Assembly: GCA_039583875.1 (NCBI GenBank)
Contig: CM077155.1
Span: 12,441,046 to 12,505,045 of the forward strand
DNA length: 64,000 nt
Source of the DNA: Platanthera guangdongensis
Taxonomy: Eukaryota > Streptophyta > Magnoliopsida > Asparagales > Orchidaceae
Direction: 5' to 3'
Shown: one piece after another, positions 8,773-19,612 of the stretch
Position numbering within the stretch: position 1 is the first letter of the stretch
Layout: each line of letters opens with the position of its first letter
The notes under the pieces: model-generated
The model's input: only the letters and a program-made list of their open reading frames with translations
Told to the model about the DNA's origin: nothing
Databases searched by the model: none
Position numbers and translations under genes: made by a program

Positions 8773-10776
8773 TGTAACGCCTCCACTCATCACATGCCAT
8801 ATAATGGTGGGTCCGGCCGGGGCCCCATGCCATATGTCATAGACAAGCGACAGACTTACTTGTGGAAATCAAAATCCACTCGCATCCTAACTCAATCCAT
8901 TCTAGCGCAGCATTTTTAAGTTACCTGAACTCAGCTCAATGATTGTCCACTAATACATAAACTCCACATTTATATATCACCACCAGGAATGTATACAACG
9001 CACAAACACATGGCCTTAAGGCCTTACATGTTTCTCTTTACACAAATATAGTTTCGTACATCGGCACGCAGGCCGGACCACACATGAAATCCAAACTCTT
9101 CACACGGCCTTCAAGGACCTATAGCAGCAGTCCATCCATTCTGATCATTTCATTTCAAGCAGCAGCACCTACAATCACATATCCACCCAAAAGCGGCAAA
9201 CAAAGTAACAGTCAGCTTTAGCTCACCACTTATAACGTTCCTACCCCTTTCACGGGGTAGTGGTTCCTTCCCTGTATGCATAGCCATCACATAATCTCTA
9301 TTAATCTAGCAATCACAACCATCTCACAAACACCGGTATCCACCAGGCGCTCCGTGCACTCAGGGCACCTTCTTGGTGTACCGGGTATCCCAGTCGTACA
9401 TCGCCGATCCGAGGTTCTTCACTTGTTGGTTGGGGCGGTTTGATCCTAGTCCACAAGTCCCTTGATGGTGACATCCCGTCCAAACCACTCAGAGGTACAA
9501 CCTCACAGCATTCACAACCAACCAGAGCAGATCGACCCACATCATATGGTGTAGCAAGCTGGGTTATCGCTGCTCCCCAGGCATTACCACCAATCGACCC
9601 CAGTCGGGTGCTCGCTTCCCAGGTCATGCCACCAATCGATCCCTTTCTATGTAGATTAACCCACCCTAGTGGTGTAGCAGGCCGGGTACTCGCTTCCCGT
9701 GCTACCATTGATCTCTCTTCATAACCAGGAGCTTAACCAAAGCCTCCATATATCTAGAATCACCATAGATACGTTCATTCATTCATTACACATTCAATAA
9801 ACCTTTCATAGCATCAAATCCACGGAGACTTCTCCGGTTTACCCATGATCATCACCAATTCAGACTACCCGTCCAGATGGGCTTCACACAGCATGCCTTT
9901 GCCGTACTCCACACTTCCGGCTCTAGATGCAGACTCAACCAAGGAATCCCATATGAGATCCACCTCTTAGTGGAGGATTCCACGCATATGCATAACAAAA
10001 GGACTTCGATGTCCAAGAAGGAGATCGTTACCCTCAAAGATCGCTTCGGTGCCATGAAGTAGCCGGATGGAAGTCACCGCCTCGGCTTTGCCTTCACGAA
10101 TCCGCTCTCGGATCTTCGCTCCGCACTCCGCAGCTCCTCCAGCAGCTGGCTTTGCTTTCTCCCTTCCTTCCCCTGCTCTCCCTTTCTCTTTCTCTCTCTC
10201 TTGGAATGAGAAGAAGAAGGAGAAGATGAAGATGGGCTTTTATCATCAGTTCTCGGTCATAATCAACATGGAAGGAGATTGAACCACTGGATCCAAGATC
10301 AGGGAAACGAGTGGCTCGGATTTACTCAAAAATATCCTGAACACGACCTGACACGCCCTGTGACACGCCCGTGTCACTTAAGCAGTAGGCAACCGACTCA
10401 AATCCATCTAGTACACGGTCGTGTGACACGCCCATGTCACACCCTACACGCCCGTGTCACACCCTACACGCACGTGTTCAACACCCGTGTACTTCACATA
10501 ACAAAACACCATCTTACCCGAGCAGGACATAGCCTTGGGACACACCCGTGTCCCAAGCCGTGTCCACCAGGACACACCCGTGTCCAGCCAACACATGGAT
10601 TCCCAGCTACAACCCGCAAAGGACACACCCATGTCCCAGGCCGTGTACTCTGCACTCGACGATCGTCGACTGAAATTTGTCGACCACACACCCAATGGCT
10701 CAACCCGAGGTGGACATGCCCGTGTCCTAGTCTGTGTCACCCAACCAGAAACCCAAAACTATTTTGGGGTGTTACA
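8773..10776 (-). mobile_element. TR-GAG 5' LTR
   Basis: On the minus strand it starts TGTAACACCCC at 10776 beside the TSD and ends GGCGTTACA at 8773 beside the PBS. The U3 hairpin cluster is at about 10340-10740, the GA-rich block near 10175-10235, and the shared R/U5 blocks at 8800-9160. It differs from the 3' LTR by many SNPs and by missing repeat units. Confidence 0.9.
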
Positions 10777-10781
10777 TCAGG

Positions 10782-11409
10782 TCGCCTGACCGCAAAGTTA
10801 ATCGCGAACAGAACTACTGAACAAAAAAATAGCTTATCTGTTGATAGACCAGACAAACTTCTCAAGCTATCCACAATCACAATGAAGAGACTTCAGGTTG
10901 CCTAGATAGCGACCTGCTGTATATAATTGACTGTAAACCACGAATTGTTACAGACCGAGCCTTCCAAAAAGTTGCCTAGTTATCCAGTGCTAGCCGCACG
11001 TCCTGCATAGTACAAGTCAACTTCACTTAGTCATGTCGGTTATAAAAATCTATCTGCAAGTTTCGAGTGCGAGCTGAGATCTCACTATTCTCGTCATATA
11101 TGATGAGCTGGGACCCTTATTTATAGGCAACAGGCAGAGTGTGATCACCACCCATAACGATAGGATAACCGCCTGTCATCCTGCACCTAGCACCACCTAT
11201 CCGCATAAGTGCGGATACTAGCGCCAGTCCGCGGGTGACAAACCACTTATCTGCTTACACGAAAAGATCAACCAGTCTACATAGCCGAGCGGACAACAAC
11301 CTCAGTCTGCATGTACTTAGAGTAATCCAGCCACGCATCCTGAACCAAGTCCACTCATATGAAATGGCGATCTACGGTTCCGCCGTAGATGCACAGTGGA
11401 AGAAATGAA
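10782..11409. other. Unassigned segment between TR-GAG and copia
   Basis: This is the other side of the TR-GAG target. The minus strand has GCCTATAAATAAGGG (around 11120-11135), a good TATA box, with no open frame behind it. The paired GCACTTATGCGGATA-like motifs near 11200 resemble inverted repeats seen in LTR U3 regions. It could be a remnant of an LTR or host intergenic DNA; I cannot tell. Confidence 0.45.
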
Positions 11410-12535
11410 TGTTAGAGCATGCATTCCATGCTTCTTGGTTTGCTAATAACAAATCTCATTTGTATTTGATCATAGTGTGTTTATGGTGAGCAGATATAAC
11501 ATGTCTGACACTCTAATCATTTGGGCATGGATTCGGGATTGAAAAGAAAAGTTAAGGTGATATCGCCTGAGGATTTCCAGTATCTCCACCAGGCGATAGC
11601 TCAAGGTACAGTTACCACATGATCTCCACGGTGTACAGTTATTGTCTATATTGCCCGAAGATATTGATATTGCCCCGGCGATAGTTCCCAATTGGCCACG
11701 ATCGGATCATCCCGCAGAATCCTTGGAATCATGGGACACGTGGCAGCCATATATGATATCGTTGGGAAATGATAGCCAGTATTGCCAATGATAGCTCCAA
11801 AGTATAAAATTGGCTCATTTGTTTTTGTGGAGATTACGATTTTGAGAATCTGGAGTGTTCCTTCCATGCAACTTGTCCAGAGAGCACCATCACCCAGAAA
11901 ACTCCATCTTGCCAAGTAGGTTCAAGAGCAAAAATGTGACGACTCGTACGCAGCATCTCAAGCAACCTTTGCGAGGATTAATCGTCATCTTCAGCACTTT
12001 ATTAGAGGGAGTTTTTATTCTAAAAGTTTTTCTTTGTACTTTTTCATTTCATCGTTGTAATCGTTAGAAGAAATCGCCGCCTTGTGCGTGGCATCTAAGT
12101 CCTTGCATGGCTTAGGAGAAAATCGCCTCCTTGTGTGTGGCGTCTAGGTCCTTGTGTGACTTTGCGAGTTTTCTCCGCCTTGTGTGCAGCGACTAGATCA
12201 TGGTGAGATCTAGGTGAAGGCTAGTAGCAAGATCTAGAGAGAGATACACTATAGCCGACTAGTTCTTGGTAGAAGGACCAGTGAAATCAAAAGGAGTTTA
12301 TATTTTTCATAGCCTCGATCTCTACCTTTATAGAGATACATTGTATTTTGTTTTTAACGCTTATGAAATAAAACATAATCTTTTGTATTCTTATGATTTT
12401 CTAAGTGTTTATCTTTGGTTATGAAAAATTTGTTTTGATTTTTGTAATAATTTCACCAAGTAGAATTGATTAAAAGTTAAATTTTTTTAACCCTTAATCA
12501 CCCCTCCCCTTCTAAGGGCGGCTCACGATCCAACA
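11410..12535 (+). mobile_element. Ty1/copia 5' LTR (1126 bp)
   Basis: It starts TGTTAGAGCATGC and ends CACGATCCAACA, directly before the PBS TGGTATCAAAGC. The CACCCCTCCCC...GGCGGCTCACGATCC end is typical of plant copia LTRs of the SIRE/Maximus kind. A TATA box TATAAAAT lies at 11803. U3 has inverted TATCGCCT/AGGCGATA motifs (11561-11568, 11591-11598) and more GCGATAG copies downstream. The flank is ATGAA at 11405-11409; the partner LTR is not in the window. Confidence 0.85.
11803..11810 (+). promoter_or_regulatory. TATA box of copia LTR
   Basis: TATAAAAT lies in the middle of the LTR and is followed by a C/T-rich leader. The position fits a U3/R boundary about 390 bp into the LTR. Confidence 0.45.
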
Positions 12536-12537
12536 TT

Positions 12538-12549
12538 TGGTATCAAAGC
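12538..12549 (+). promoter_or_regulatory. Copia primer-binding site (tRNA-iMet)
   Basis: TGGTATCAAAGC follows the LTR end CCAACA with a 2-bp spacer. It matches the tRNA-iMet PBS of plant copia elements with one change from TGGTATCAGAGC. Confidence 0.88.
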
Positions 12550-12583
12550 TCGGATACTTCAAATCGATTTCACCACCAGGAGT

Positions 12584-14561
12584 CATGACACAACACAGTC
12601 ATGCTTTTGCAGAGGGTCAAGGCATTAGTAGACCACCACTTTTCACGAGCACTAACTATAACTATTAGAAAACACCTATGCATTGTTTTCTAATAGCATT
12701 AGACATCGATGTATGGAATATGGTAGAACTTGGTAACACTTCACCGACAGTAATCGTTGGTAGCATAACCATGGAAAAACCAAAAGGCAAGTGGGATGAA
12801 AATGACAAACTTAGGTATAAAAATAATGCTACGGTAATGAACGCATTATTCTGTACATTAAATAGAACCGAATTTAATAGAGTTTGTACTTGTGAAATAA
12901 CTTTTGGAATTCGAAATTTATTAGAAGGTAGTTATGAAGGTACTTCACAGGTAAAAGATTCAAAGCTATTCCAATTGGAGTCGGAATTTCAGAAGATCAG
13001 AATGGAAGTGGATGAAGACATTGACACAATGTACACAAGATTTATGAAGATCGTAAATGATTCCAAAGTCCTTCGGAAAGACCTTTTTCAATGGTGATTT
13101 AGTAAGGAAAATTTTGAGATCACTTCCCCCAAAGTTCAATCCTAAGATGACCGCCATTCCATAATATCATGATCTTAAAACATTACAAATTGAGAGCCTC
13201 ATTGGGAATCTTAAAACTCATGAGGTGGAGTTAAAAATTCAACATCAAGAATACAACTTGGAACCAAAGAAGAAGACTTTGGCGTTAAAATCAAAGGAAT
13301 TAGTGGAAAGTGAAACTGATGAAGATGATGAAGAAAATGAAGAAAGTTTATTTGTAAGGAAGTTTAAGAGATTCATGGGGAATCCGGATAGGAGAAACTC
13401 ATTCAAGAAAGTTTTTAACAAAAAGGTTTTCTCTTACAAGAAAGGTAAAGAAAAAGGATAAGCTGAGGATAATGATGAGCATCCGCTACCAGAGTGCTAT
13501 CACTGCTGAAAGAAAGGACACATAAGAAGAAAATGCCCAAAATATTTGAAAGAGTAGAAAGAAAAGAGACAAGACAAAAAGAGAAATAAGAAGGTTTTGA
13601 AGGCATAGACTTGTGACGATACCTCACTTGGAGGTACGAGTGATTCAGATTCAGAAGAAAAAGTGGAAGCCAACATGTGCTTGATGTGGAAGAACGTTTC
13701 ACCATCAGAAGATGAATGCAGTGTCCAAAGCGACAATGAGGTTCCAACTTATGACGAACTCTATAATGAATTTCTACGCACTTGCAAAATTTTTAAAAAG
13801 AGTCTTAAAGATATTGATCTTTTGAAATCTGAAAATAAAGTATTATTAAAAGAAAACAAAAAATTGACTAATGAATTGAAAGTGCTTAGAAAGGAGAAGA
13901 TCTCTTGTCAAGAGTGCGATCACTTTTTAACAAGAGTGAAAGAATTAGAAAACACTCTCGCTAAGTCTGACTTGAAAATTGACACTCTTACCAAAAGAGA
14001 AAAAAAGACTTAGAGAGTGCGTTAAAATAATCAAAATCTCAAGTACAAAATGGCAATGCAGCATTCTCAAACCAGTATGTCATGTTAGTAACAGAGAACA
14101 GCGCCTTGAAAGCCAAATTTTATGATCTAAATATGGCAATTAAAAAGTTTGGAGTTGGCCAAAAATCCCCGGATATGATTTTAGCCAACCAGTGCCATGA
14201 ATCTGCTAAGTTTGGACTTGGATACGTCACTGTAAGCTATCTCCCGATGATATCCACTATCGCCGACAATAACAAAAACACTCGAAAAGTGTCTTTTAAC
14301 AACAAAAATATTATTCATTCTGCCAATACTAACTCTTCTTCTAGTTAGAGTCCTCAGAAATTGTTAAAGAGAGCCTCATCTTTCTTTATTGCTTGCGCCA
14401 AATGTTATAGGTTTGGTCACACCACAAACTCATGCAGTAAGAAAGGTTCTTGTGATGTTAAACAAATCTGGGCACCTAAGGAATTCACCTATTCTATGGG
14501 AAACCACTTGGGTAACAAGATCTTCACTCTCATCATCTTCTTAGGTTTGTTGGCAGGATAA
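12584..14561 (+). pseudogene. Ty1/copia gag, degenerate
   Basis: The start ATG at 12584 gives MTQHSHAFAEGQGISRPPLFTSTNYNY, then TAG where copia gags have W, then KTPMHCFLIALDIDVWNMVE. KPKGKWDENDKLRYKNNATV, MNALFCTLNRTEFNRVCTCE and EGTSQVKDSKLFQLESEFQ are the classic UBN2 gag domain. The zinc knuckle at 13494-13538 is CYHC-stop-KKGHIRRKC. Positions 13663-14013 encode a strongly charged coiled coil (SLKDIDLLKSENKVLLKENK onward), usual for the gag C-terminus in this lineage. A second cysteine cluster, CAKCYRFGHTTNSC, is at 14396. Frameshifts near 13080 and 13460 break it. The right arm has one T fewer near 14546, which keeps the frame open into the protease there. Confidence 0.88.
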
Positions 14562-14564
14562 GGA

Positions 14565-15588
14565 CAGAGAAGAAGTGTGGTACTTGGACTCAGGTTGTTC
14601 CAAACACATGACAGATAACAAATCAAAGTTCCTTAGCCTGGAGACGAAGAAAGGAGGTTCAGTGACATTCAGAGACAACAATAAAGGAAAAAAATGAAGG
14701 GCATTGGTGTAGTGGGCAACAATTTCTTCTCAATTTCAAATGTTTTATATGTTAAAGGTTTGAAACACAATTTAATTTCTATAAGTCAACTTTGTGATAG
14801 AGGCTTAAATGCTTCATTTGAATCATCTTCAAACCTTTGCAAAATCATAGACTCTAAAACTAATAAATTGTTTTTTACTGCACCAAGAATCAATAATGTT
14901 TATAAAAAAACTTTTCATGATTTATCTCAATCTAGTGTTAAATATTTTATTTCCAAAAATGATGAATTAGAATTTTGGCATAGGTTACTAGTACATTCTA
15001 GTGCAAAACTTATTGTAAAACTTTCCAAAAATAAATTAATTAAAGGATTACCTTTCTTAGATGGAAAGTTTTCTTCTTTATGTTCACCTTGCCAAAAAAG
15101 AAAATTTTCTAAATCTTCTTTTAAAAGTAAGAATATTGTTTCTACTACTAGGCATTTACAATTACTTCACATAGATTAATTTGGTCCAGCATGTAAAAAA
15201 TATACAAAGTATAGCAGGTAAAAAATATACTTATGTTTTGATTGATGATTATTCTCGTTTTTGTTGGACATTATTTTTATCTTCTAAATCCGGTGCGCAT
15301 TCTTAATTTACAATATTATGTACTCATATTCAAAATAAACTTGATTTAAAAATTAAATGCATACAATCAGATCATGGTGGAGAATTTGAAAATGAACAGT
15401 TTATTTGTTTTAGTACACATTTAGGGATTAAGCATGAATTTTTTGCTCCTCGCACACCACAACAAAATAGTGTTGTGGTGAGGAAAAATATAACTCTTCA
15501 AGATCTTGCATGTACTATGTTATCTGGATTTAAATTATCTAGATATTTTTGGGTTGAAGCTGTTAGTACTGCTTGTTATGTTACAAAT
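14565..15588 (+). pseudogene. Ty1/copia protease and N-terminal integrase, interrupted
   Basis: WYLDSGCSKHMTDNKSKF at 14578 is the copia aspartic protease active site (DSG). It is followed by FFSISNVLYVKGLKHNLISI, and then a GAG-pre-integrase zinc region WHRLLVHSS ... CSPCQKRKF (H-H-C-C) at 14975-15105. Stops and frame changes after 15179 break the integrase core. QSDHGGEFENEQF (15366-15404) keeps the second catalytic aspartate region. Reading ends at ACYVTN (15571-15588), where element X is inserted. The remaining integrase and RT lie at 40733-41612. Confidence 0.9.
15584..15588. repeat. TSD of element X (left copy)
   Basis: CAAAT here pairs with CAATT at 40728-40732 (one mismatch). Removing X and one copy rejoins ACYVTN with RVMLRPILKPMSYELY in frame, which is the normal copia integrase sequence. 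Confidence 0.88.
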
Positions 15589-15848
15589 TTTAACATCCCC
15601 ACACTTCTAGGGCCCCTAATGTTAGGGTTAGGGCTTGTGTGGTGCATCGAGACCTTAGTGTGACCCTAACTCAGCTTGAACTTAGGAAAACTACTATGCA
15701 CACCCCCAATGTGCACGAGTCAACCTAGGCCAATTCACACCCACATGAACTCACCTCCTCAAGGTAAGCTCAGTAACACTTCTCTTACCCTAAGTGAGAG
15801 GCAACTGAGCGATGGACTCAAGGTTAGGTCAATCTAGTGGGTCAAAAT
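15589..15848 (+). mobile_element. X 5' LTR, first part
   Basis: TTTAACATCCCCACACTTCT aligns with the 3' LTR start TGTAACATTTCCCACACTTT at 36384; the terminal TG has mutated to TT. The match with 36384-36645 continues up to the Y insertion at 15849. The right arm holds the same segment from the junction at 50262 back to the gap edge. Confidence 0.9.
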
Positions 15849-17857
15849 TGTAACACCTCCGTCCGTCACATGAAATATAAGAGAAGGTCCGGCTGGGATC
15901 CCACGCCATATTCCACAGACAGTCAGGGACATTACTTATGAATATCAAAGCCAGTATATACATCCTAACTCAGAGCATTCTAGCGGAAGCATTAGGGGTT
16001 AAATTTGAACTCAGTTATCATGAATGTCCCCTACATATAAATAACCACATTTATATATCTCCAAGGAATGTTTATAAAATACAAAAAATGTTTGGCCTTA
16101 AGGCCTAACACGTTTTCTTCATACGTGTGGATTGCATACATCGCCACGCAGGCTGGCCACACATAAAAATCACAAAATATTTCATTCTTTGGCCATCGAG
16201 GGCCAGCATAGCAGCAACAACAACAACAACAAGGGCTTCAGCCCACTATTTTCCGCTTGGCTCTCCCGCACTTGCACGAGAACAAAACATTGCAATGGTG
16301 GTAAACAAAGCAATGGTCAGCATTCAGCTGACCAATTTATAACGACCCTCCCCTTTCCCGAGGCAGCGGGATCCTTCCATGTAGGCATAGCATTTTCACA
16401 ATAGATATATCACAAGAACATGCACTCACGCACAGTTCAACATATCACAAACGAATGCCTCAGCGGCTAAACTTCTGTGCACTCATGGAACATATTCGGT
16501 GTGTCGAAGTATCCGACCCCACCTTATTTCCAACGACAACCTTAAGCATTGTGATCCAAGACCTACAGTCAGAGACTTTAGTCTTAATAGCAAGTAGGCC
16601 TAAGACTCTTATTATATGTTACAACGAATACCCAATAACCCGGGCAACTCAAGTTGACAACCATAATGCGGAGACAGGTCAGCCTTTACCCGTTGCTCAA
16701 ATCGCCACAAATGACGCGGGTCAGCCTCCCCTTGTCCGTTCGGCACGAAGCCTTTTAAGATCTCATAGCTCACAATAGCTACACTGTCCACCAAGGACTA
16801 CCTTCACAATCATAGGTTAGCTAGGAGCTATTTTCAGTTACAACCACTATCTCCTGGCGTTAGCGACAAAACAATGGACTTTCATAACAGAAAGCACATG
16901 CACTTTGAGGGTATTTTCCTGGAATTCCACTTCAGTACTTCCCGCGACTCCACCTCACATGCACAACCCACCAACTCCACAAATACTCGTTTATAGGCAG
17001 AGTCTTCTCCGATATGCAAAATAAAACATCACCAATCCAGACCAACCTGTCCAGATGGGCTTCACACAGTATGCCTATTCCGTACTACACATTTTTGGAT
17101 CTTTGTGCAAGACCTCTTGGGGATCTCAAGAATCAACCCAATGGAAATCCCTCGGTACTCCACCTATTGGTGGGGGAAATCCATACATATGCCAAATATG
17201 GACTTCACATGTCCAACGAAGAAGATCGTTACCCTTGAAGATCTCTTCAGAGCCATGACCGTGAACTATGATCTGGATGGAATTGATTGCCATAACTTCC
17301 TCTCCATGATCTTGCGTCGACTCGTGATTCCAATCACAAGCAAACCTTGGATCAACCTTCATACAAGCTCCTGGATGTTCCTCCTCTTCCCTTTCTAGAA
17401 GTATAGTAGAGAAAGGATATGAGAAGATGAGAATAAAATCTCAATTCCATCCTAATACAAAAGCTACCGCCGCGCGGTAACTACTACTGTCGCGCAGTAA
17501 CTTAGGCGGTAACCGCTTTGACCAGTCATTGCCTCTATCGGAGCTAGCGCCTCGCGATAACACTTTAGCACTTGACGGTAAACCGTTCTAGGTTTGTTGA
17601 GCGATTAGCACGGTGCGGTAACTCTTACCGCATGGCGTTAGCGCGCTCGACGATTGTTCGACATCGTTGAGTGCTTGAAAGAGTTGAGTTGTCAAAAGCA
17701 TTGAGTGGTTGAAGCATTGAGTGGCTACCACGGTGCGCTAGCTTCGTAGTACCCAACCCGAGCGCTATGTCTTTTAAATTACTGAGCTACCGCCTGCGAT
17801 AAGACTTTCGCGGCACGTTAGCCCCTAATGACCACTACGCCTTTTTGGGGTGTTACA
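15849..17857 (-). mobile_element. Y 3' LTR
   Basis: On the minus strand it runs from TGTAACACCCC at 17857 to GGTGTTACA at 15849. The U3 part (17460-17830) is full of GCGGTAA/TTACCGC inverted motifs. The R/U5 part (15850-16360) has the shared GGCCTTAAGG, GCAGGCTGG and GGCCATCGAGGGCC blocks. It differs from the 5' LTR at many sites. Confidence 0.9.
17460..17830 (-). repeat. GCGGTAA/TTACCGC inverted-motif array in Y U3
   Basis: Examples are CTACCGCCGCGCGGTAACT at 17463, CTGTCGCGCAGTAACT at 17487, GGCGGTAACCGC at 17507, AGCGCCTCGCGATAAC at 17545, GCGGTAACTCTTACCGC near 17615 and CTACCGCCTGCGATAA at 17785. The 5' LTR has the same array at 24365-24740. The arms are GC-rich and partly complementary, like the hairpin arrays of E1 and Z but with a different core. 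Confidence 0.75.
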
Positions 17858-17869
17858 TTCCCGCCTTAC
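17858..17869 (-). promoter_or_regulatory. Y polypurine tract
   Basis: The minus strand reads GTAAGGCGGGAA immediately before the LTR start TGTAACACC, and is preceded by TTTCGGGACAAAATTTTT. It is shorter and less pure than the TR-GAG tract. Confidence 0.7.
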
Positions 17870-17975
17870 AAAAATTTTGTCCCGAAATTTGCATATGGCA
17901 CCAGAACACAGCAACTAGTAACAACTTTATTACAACAAATATTTTCTACTCAACAAAACCAAATATTACAACCTT

Positions 17976-18245
17976 TTAATTAAATAACTCGGGATATTCC
18001 GCATGCATGGTGAGCTCCCGCTCGCATGTCAGCTTTTCACGGCCATAGTTGTCCCACCGGACCTTGACCATCTCGATTGTCTTGTTCCGCTGCTGCTTAA
18101 CAACTTTATCCTCGATTCGAATGGGCCTAACCTTCATCGTTAGCCCGGATTTGACCGGTATGCGATCATTCGCAATCACTTGAGCGGGATCCTTTACGGC
18201 TTTCCGAAGCACTGATATGTGGAACACATCATGCAATCCACTCAA
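17976..18245 (-). pseudogene. Y integrase C-terminus with chromodomain-like tail
   Basis: The frame reads GLHDVFHISVLRKAVKDPAQ, then LTMKVRPIRIEDKVVKQQRN, then EMVKVRWDNYGREKLTCERE and HAEYPELFN before the stop. LHDVFHVSxLRK is the conserved gypsy integrase C-terminal motif. The VKVRWxNxGxEExTWE-like segment is the truncated chromodomain of plant chromoviruses, which in that family guides integration to certain chromatin. Here W is C at LTCERE. The natural stop is close to the polypurine tract, as expected for the end of the polyprotein. Confidence 0.85.
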
Positions 18246-19612
18246 GTCCTCTGAAAGAGCTAGCCGATAGGCAGCTTCTCCAACTCATTCCACTACTTCA
18301 AATGGGCCAAGATACCTTGCACTCAGCTTTTTCAAGCGCCAAATGCTGGATACGCCTTTAAATGGCTTAATCTTCAGATATACTATTCGCCAACTGCAAA
18401 CTCTACGTTTCAGTGCTTGGCGTTATAATACTTAGCCTGCCGGCCTTGGGCTATTGATAGCCTCTCCCGAATAGAGCGTATTGTCGAATTAGCTTTTTCG
18501 ACTTCCTTACGCTTGTACAACTTAGATTCGCCTGTTTCCACCCAAGCTAACGGTGTACGACACTTCCTACCATACAAAGCTTCAAAAGGCGCCATATTTA
18601 AACTCGCTTGATAGCTATTATTGTAGGCGAACTCTACCATATAGAGGTGCTCTTCCCATCTCTTCCCGAAATCCACGACGCACATTCAGAGCATATCTTC
18701 CATCGTTCGGTTGGTCCTTTTAGTTTGGTCATTCATTTGTGGATGAAAGGTCGTACTGAATGTTAACTTTGTCCCTAACAACTGTTGAACTAGTCTCTAA
18801 TCATTCGAAGTGAAGCGCCGGTCTCAATCACTTATGATGCTACGGGGAACAACGTGCAATCGTAGTATTTGTTCAACATAAAGCTTAGCCAAAACTTCCA
18901 CAAAATCGTCCCTCTTATTCGGAATGAAGTGAGCCACTTTACTCAACCGGTCCACGATCACCCAAATCGAATCGTTACAGCGTTGAGATCTCGGCAAACC
19001 ATGCACGAAATCCATCGAAATATCATCAAACTTCCATTCCGGAATAGGTAGCGACTTCAGGAAACCTCTAGGCTTCTGGCATTCAGCTTTCACTAAGGCA
19101 CAAGTTTGACATTTAGTCACGTAGAGTGCTATGTCTTTCTTCATGCCGCGCCACCCGAACAACTTCTTCATATCTTTATACATTTTTGTGCTCCTTGGGT
19201 GAATTGAATATTTAGTGAAGTGAGCTTCATACATCAACTCATCTCTTAACTAACCCATCTTTGGGACGCACAAATGACCATCTTTTCGCAAAAGTCCGTC
19301 ATCCAAGGAGAATTGGCCATTTACTCCATCCACTACATAACGTTGCAAACTTTCATCAAGTTTTGTTGCTTGCCGAACCCTATCCGCAAGGTCATATTGT
19401 ACCTTCGTCCAGGTCAAGCACGCATTTGTTGTGGAATTCTTGTCAACACAAGAAATCTCTAACGCTTCCAACTCCTGGATCAGACGCTCATCATGCATCT
19501 GTAACCAAGTTGCCCTTGCCGGAGTCCCACAACTCAAGGCATCTGCCACGATATTTCCCTTCCCGGGGTATAGTGAATCTGGAAGGTGTAGTCCCCGAGG
19601 AACTCCATCCAC
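18246..19612 (-). pseudogene. Y integrase (zinc domain and catalytic core), frameshifted
   Basis: The RNase H-integrase linker [14 protein letters not shown] is at the start (about 19580-19540). The H2C2 zinc region reads HFTKYSIHPRSTKMYKDMKK with CQTCALVKAEC. The core starts DISMDFVHGLPRSQRCNDSI (first Asp), followed by VIVDRLSKVAHFIP and IISD (second Asp, about 18824). A stop follows, and the next block, GTKLTFSTTFHPQ...TNRTMEDML, is in another frame and lacks a clear catalytic Glu. The last block (18410-18685) has MVEFAYNNSYQASLNMAPFE and ALYGRKCRTPLAW. It is non-functional as it stands. Confidence 0.88.

Larger units (their letters stand above)
4884..10776 (-). mobile_element. TR-GAG: complete gag-only LTR retrotransposon (5893 bp)
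   Basis: Both LTRs (4884-6963 and 8773-10776), a PBS, a gag pseudogene and a polypurine tract are present. The 1.8-kb internal region has room for gag only; no protease, RT or integrase motif is found in any frame. The flanking TCAGG at 4879-4883 and 10777-10781 is an exact 5-bp TSD, so this is one intact insertion rather than a deleted assembly fragment. The structure matches the non-autonomous class known as terminal-repeat retrotransposons with GAG (TR-GAG). Shared LTR blocks, PBS and gag N-terminus tie it to E1 and Y, likely donors of pol proteins in trans. The LTRs differ in length (2080 against 2004 bp), so the insertion is not recent. Confidence 0.9.
1..15809. repeat. Left arm of a ~14-16 kb inverted duplication
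   Basis: From about 1833 to 15809 this sequence is the reverse complement of 50041-64000. Paired coordinates sum to 65833 near 1846, 65836 near 6028, 65840 near 10279 and 65851 near 15790, so the arms differ only by small indels and scattered SNPs. The portion before 1833 would pair beyond the window end and cannot be checked. Both arms contain the same nested insertions, including the TR-GAG element with its TSD and the junction of X in copia. Whatever created the second copy therefore came after those insertions. Confidence 0.95.

Noticed and set aside
10782..11409. TATA-containing segment as promoter of a host gene
   Set aside because: There is a good TATA box on the minus strand, but no open frame or splice pattern downstream before the TR-GAG insertion.
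13415..13747. Minus-strand frames opposite copia gag (for example MEPHCRFGHCIHLL)
   Set aside because: Antisense shadows of the lysine- and glutamate-rich gag coiled coil; no independent motif.
15605..15640. Telomere-like TTAGGGTTAGGG (also CCCTAACCCTAAC near 47105 and 50220)
   Set aside because: Only two units, part of the X LTR start and present in every X copy; not a plant TTTAGGG tract.
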